Shown: piece after piece, positions 7,282 to 7,668 of the stretch
Layout of the letters: the number at the start of each line of letters is the position of its first letter
How positions within the stretch are numbered: position 1 is the first letter of the stretch
Source of the DNA: Lactobacillus sp.
Lineage (GTDB): Bacteria > Bacillota > Bacilli > Lactobacillales > Lactobacillaceae
Reading direction: 5' to 3'
DNA length: 7,668 bases
NCBI GenBank assembly: GCA_003482405.1
Contig: DMZB01000011.1
Location: 1-7,668, forward strand
Program-made: the position numbers and the translations under genes
The notes under the pieces: generated by a model
Seen by the model: only the letters and a program-made list of their open reading frames with translations
Database searches by the model: none
Told to the model about the DNA's origin: nothing

Positions 7282-7668
7282 ATGCCAGAACTACCAGAAG
7301 TAGAAACGGTGCGACGCGGGTTAACACAGCTTGTCGTGGGTAAGACGATCACCAGCATTGATGTGTACTATCCGAAGATGGTCATGAATGGCCCCGTTGA
7401 ATTTACGAAGCTATTAACTGGACGAACGGTAACAAGGGTTGATCGGCGTGGTAAATATCTGCTATTTCGTTTTGATGAGGGGTTAACGATGGTGTCACAT
7501 TTGCGGATGGAAGGTAAGTATTTTGGGGCACCCGCTGATACGCCCATCGATAATCATACGCACGTGGTTTTTCACCTCAGTGATGGTCAACTCCTTTGTT
7601 ATAACGACACTCGTAAGTTTGGCCGGATGATCGTCATCCATACTGGTGATGAAAATACTGTCGGGGGG
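7282..7668 (+). CDS. mutM: Formamidopyrimidine-DNA glycosylase, N-terminal part (3' end outside window)
   Basis: MutM (Fpg) excises oxidised purines such as 8-oxoguanine from DNA and nicks the abasic site by beta,delta-elimination, starting base-excision repair. The first 129 residues are visible, a little under half of the usual length of roughly 275. The N-terminus MPELPEVET contains the catalytic Pro 2, whose amine attacks the base-bearing sugar, and Glu 3. The beta-sandwich domain shows RRGKYL (Lys 58), SHLRMEG (72-78) and NDTRKFG (108-114, Arg 111), all conserved DNA-contact or catalytic landmarks. The H2TH region and C-terminal zinc finger lie past the edge. The ATG at 7282 is fixed by the invariant MPELPE and by TGGAGG ending 8 nt upstream. 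An ATG at 7275 is out of frame. The gene starts 43 bp after polA with no terminator between, so the two repair genes probably share a transcript. Confidence 0.97.
   Translation, partial: MPELPEVETVRRGLTQLVVGKTITSIDVYYPKMVMNGPVEFTKLLTGRTVTRVDRRGKYLLFRFDEGLTMVSHLRMEGKYFGAPADTPIDNHTHVVFHLSDGQLLCYNDTRKFGRMIVIHTGDENTVGG

Noticed and set aside
1..7668. Mobile element, phage island or novel defence system
   Set aside because: No transposase, integrase, terminal repeats, tRNA attachment site or defence-type domain is seen. The recognised genes are common chromosomal families.

Overview
The window looks like an ordinary chromosomal segment from a low- to mid-GC Firmicute, most probably a member of the Lactobacillaceae. 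The reasons are the strong AGGAGG-type ribosome sites, the Firmicute form of MurC (an EADEYRRHF motif), a PolA with a dead proofreading domain, and the polA-mutM pairing typical of lactobacilli and their relatives. The species cannot be fixed from sequence alone.

Layout, left to right. (1) The window opens inside the 3' end of an FtsK/SpoIIIE-family DNA translocase gene (1-629, +), followed by a short gap with a plausible extended -10 promoter. (2) murC (735-2069, +) encodes UDP-N-acetylmuramate--L-alanine ligase and ends at a long-stem hairpin shared with the next gene. (3) On the minus strand, convergent with murC, is a Bcr/CflA-type drug-efflux transporter of the major facilitator superfamily (2199-3395). 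Its start is reset here to an internal ATG with a perfect Shine-Dalgarno sequence. (4) A divergent intergenic region of 228 bp (3396-3623) holds back-to-back promoters and a cluster of TAAG/CTTA inverted repeats over the transporter promoter. (5) A seven-helix Bax-inhibitor-1 (BI-1/TMBIM/YetJ-like) membrane protein gene (3624-4343, +) is broken by one in-frame TGA after codon 83. It is followed by a very strong intrinsic terminator. (6) polA (4536-7238, +) has its own promoter. (7) mutM/fpg begins 43 bp after polA and runs off the right edge.

Functionally this is housekeeping: chromosome segregation at the septum (FtsK), cell-wall precursor synthesis (MurC), and DNA replication and repair (PolA with MutM, both used in base-excision repair). 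A transporter and a membrane stress or ion-leak protein lie between them. The most notable item is the nonsense codon in the BI-1 gene, because the reading frame on both sides is otherwise intact and conserved. I found no mobile element, CRISPR array, tRNA or rRNA gene, and no sign of a novel multi-gene system.
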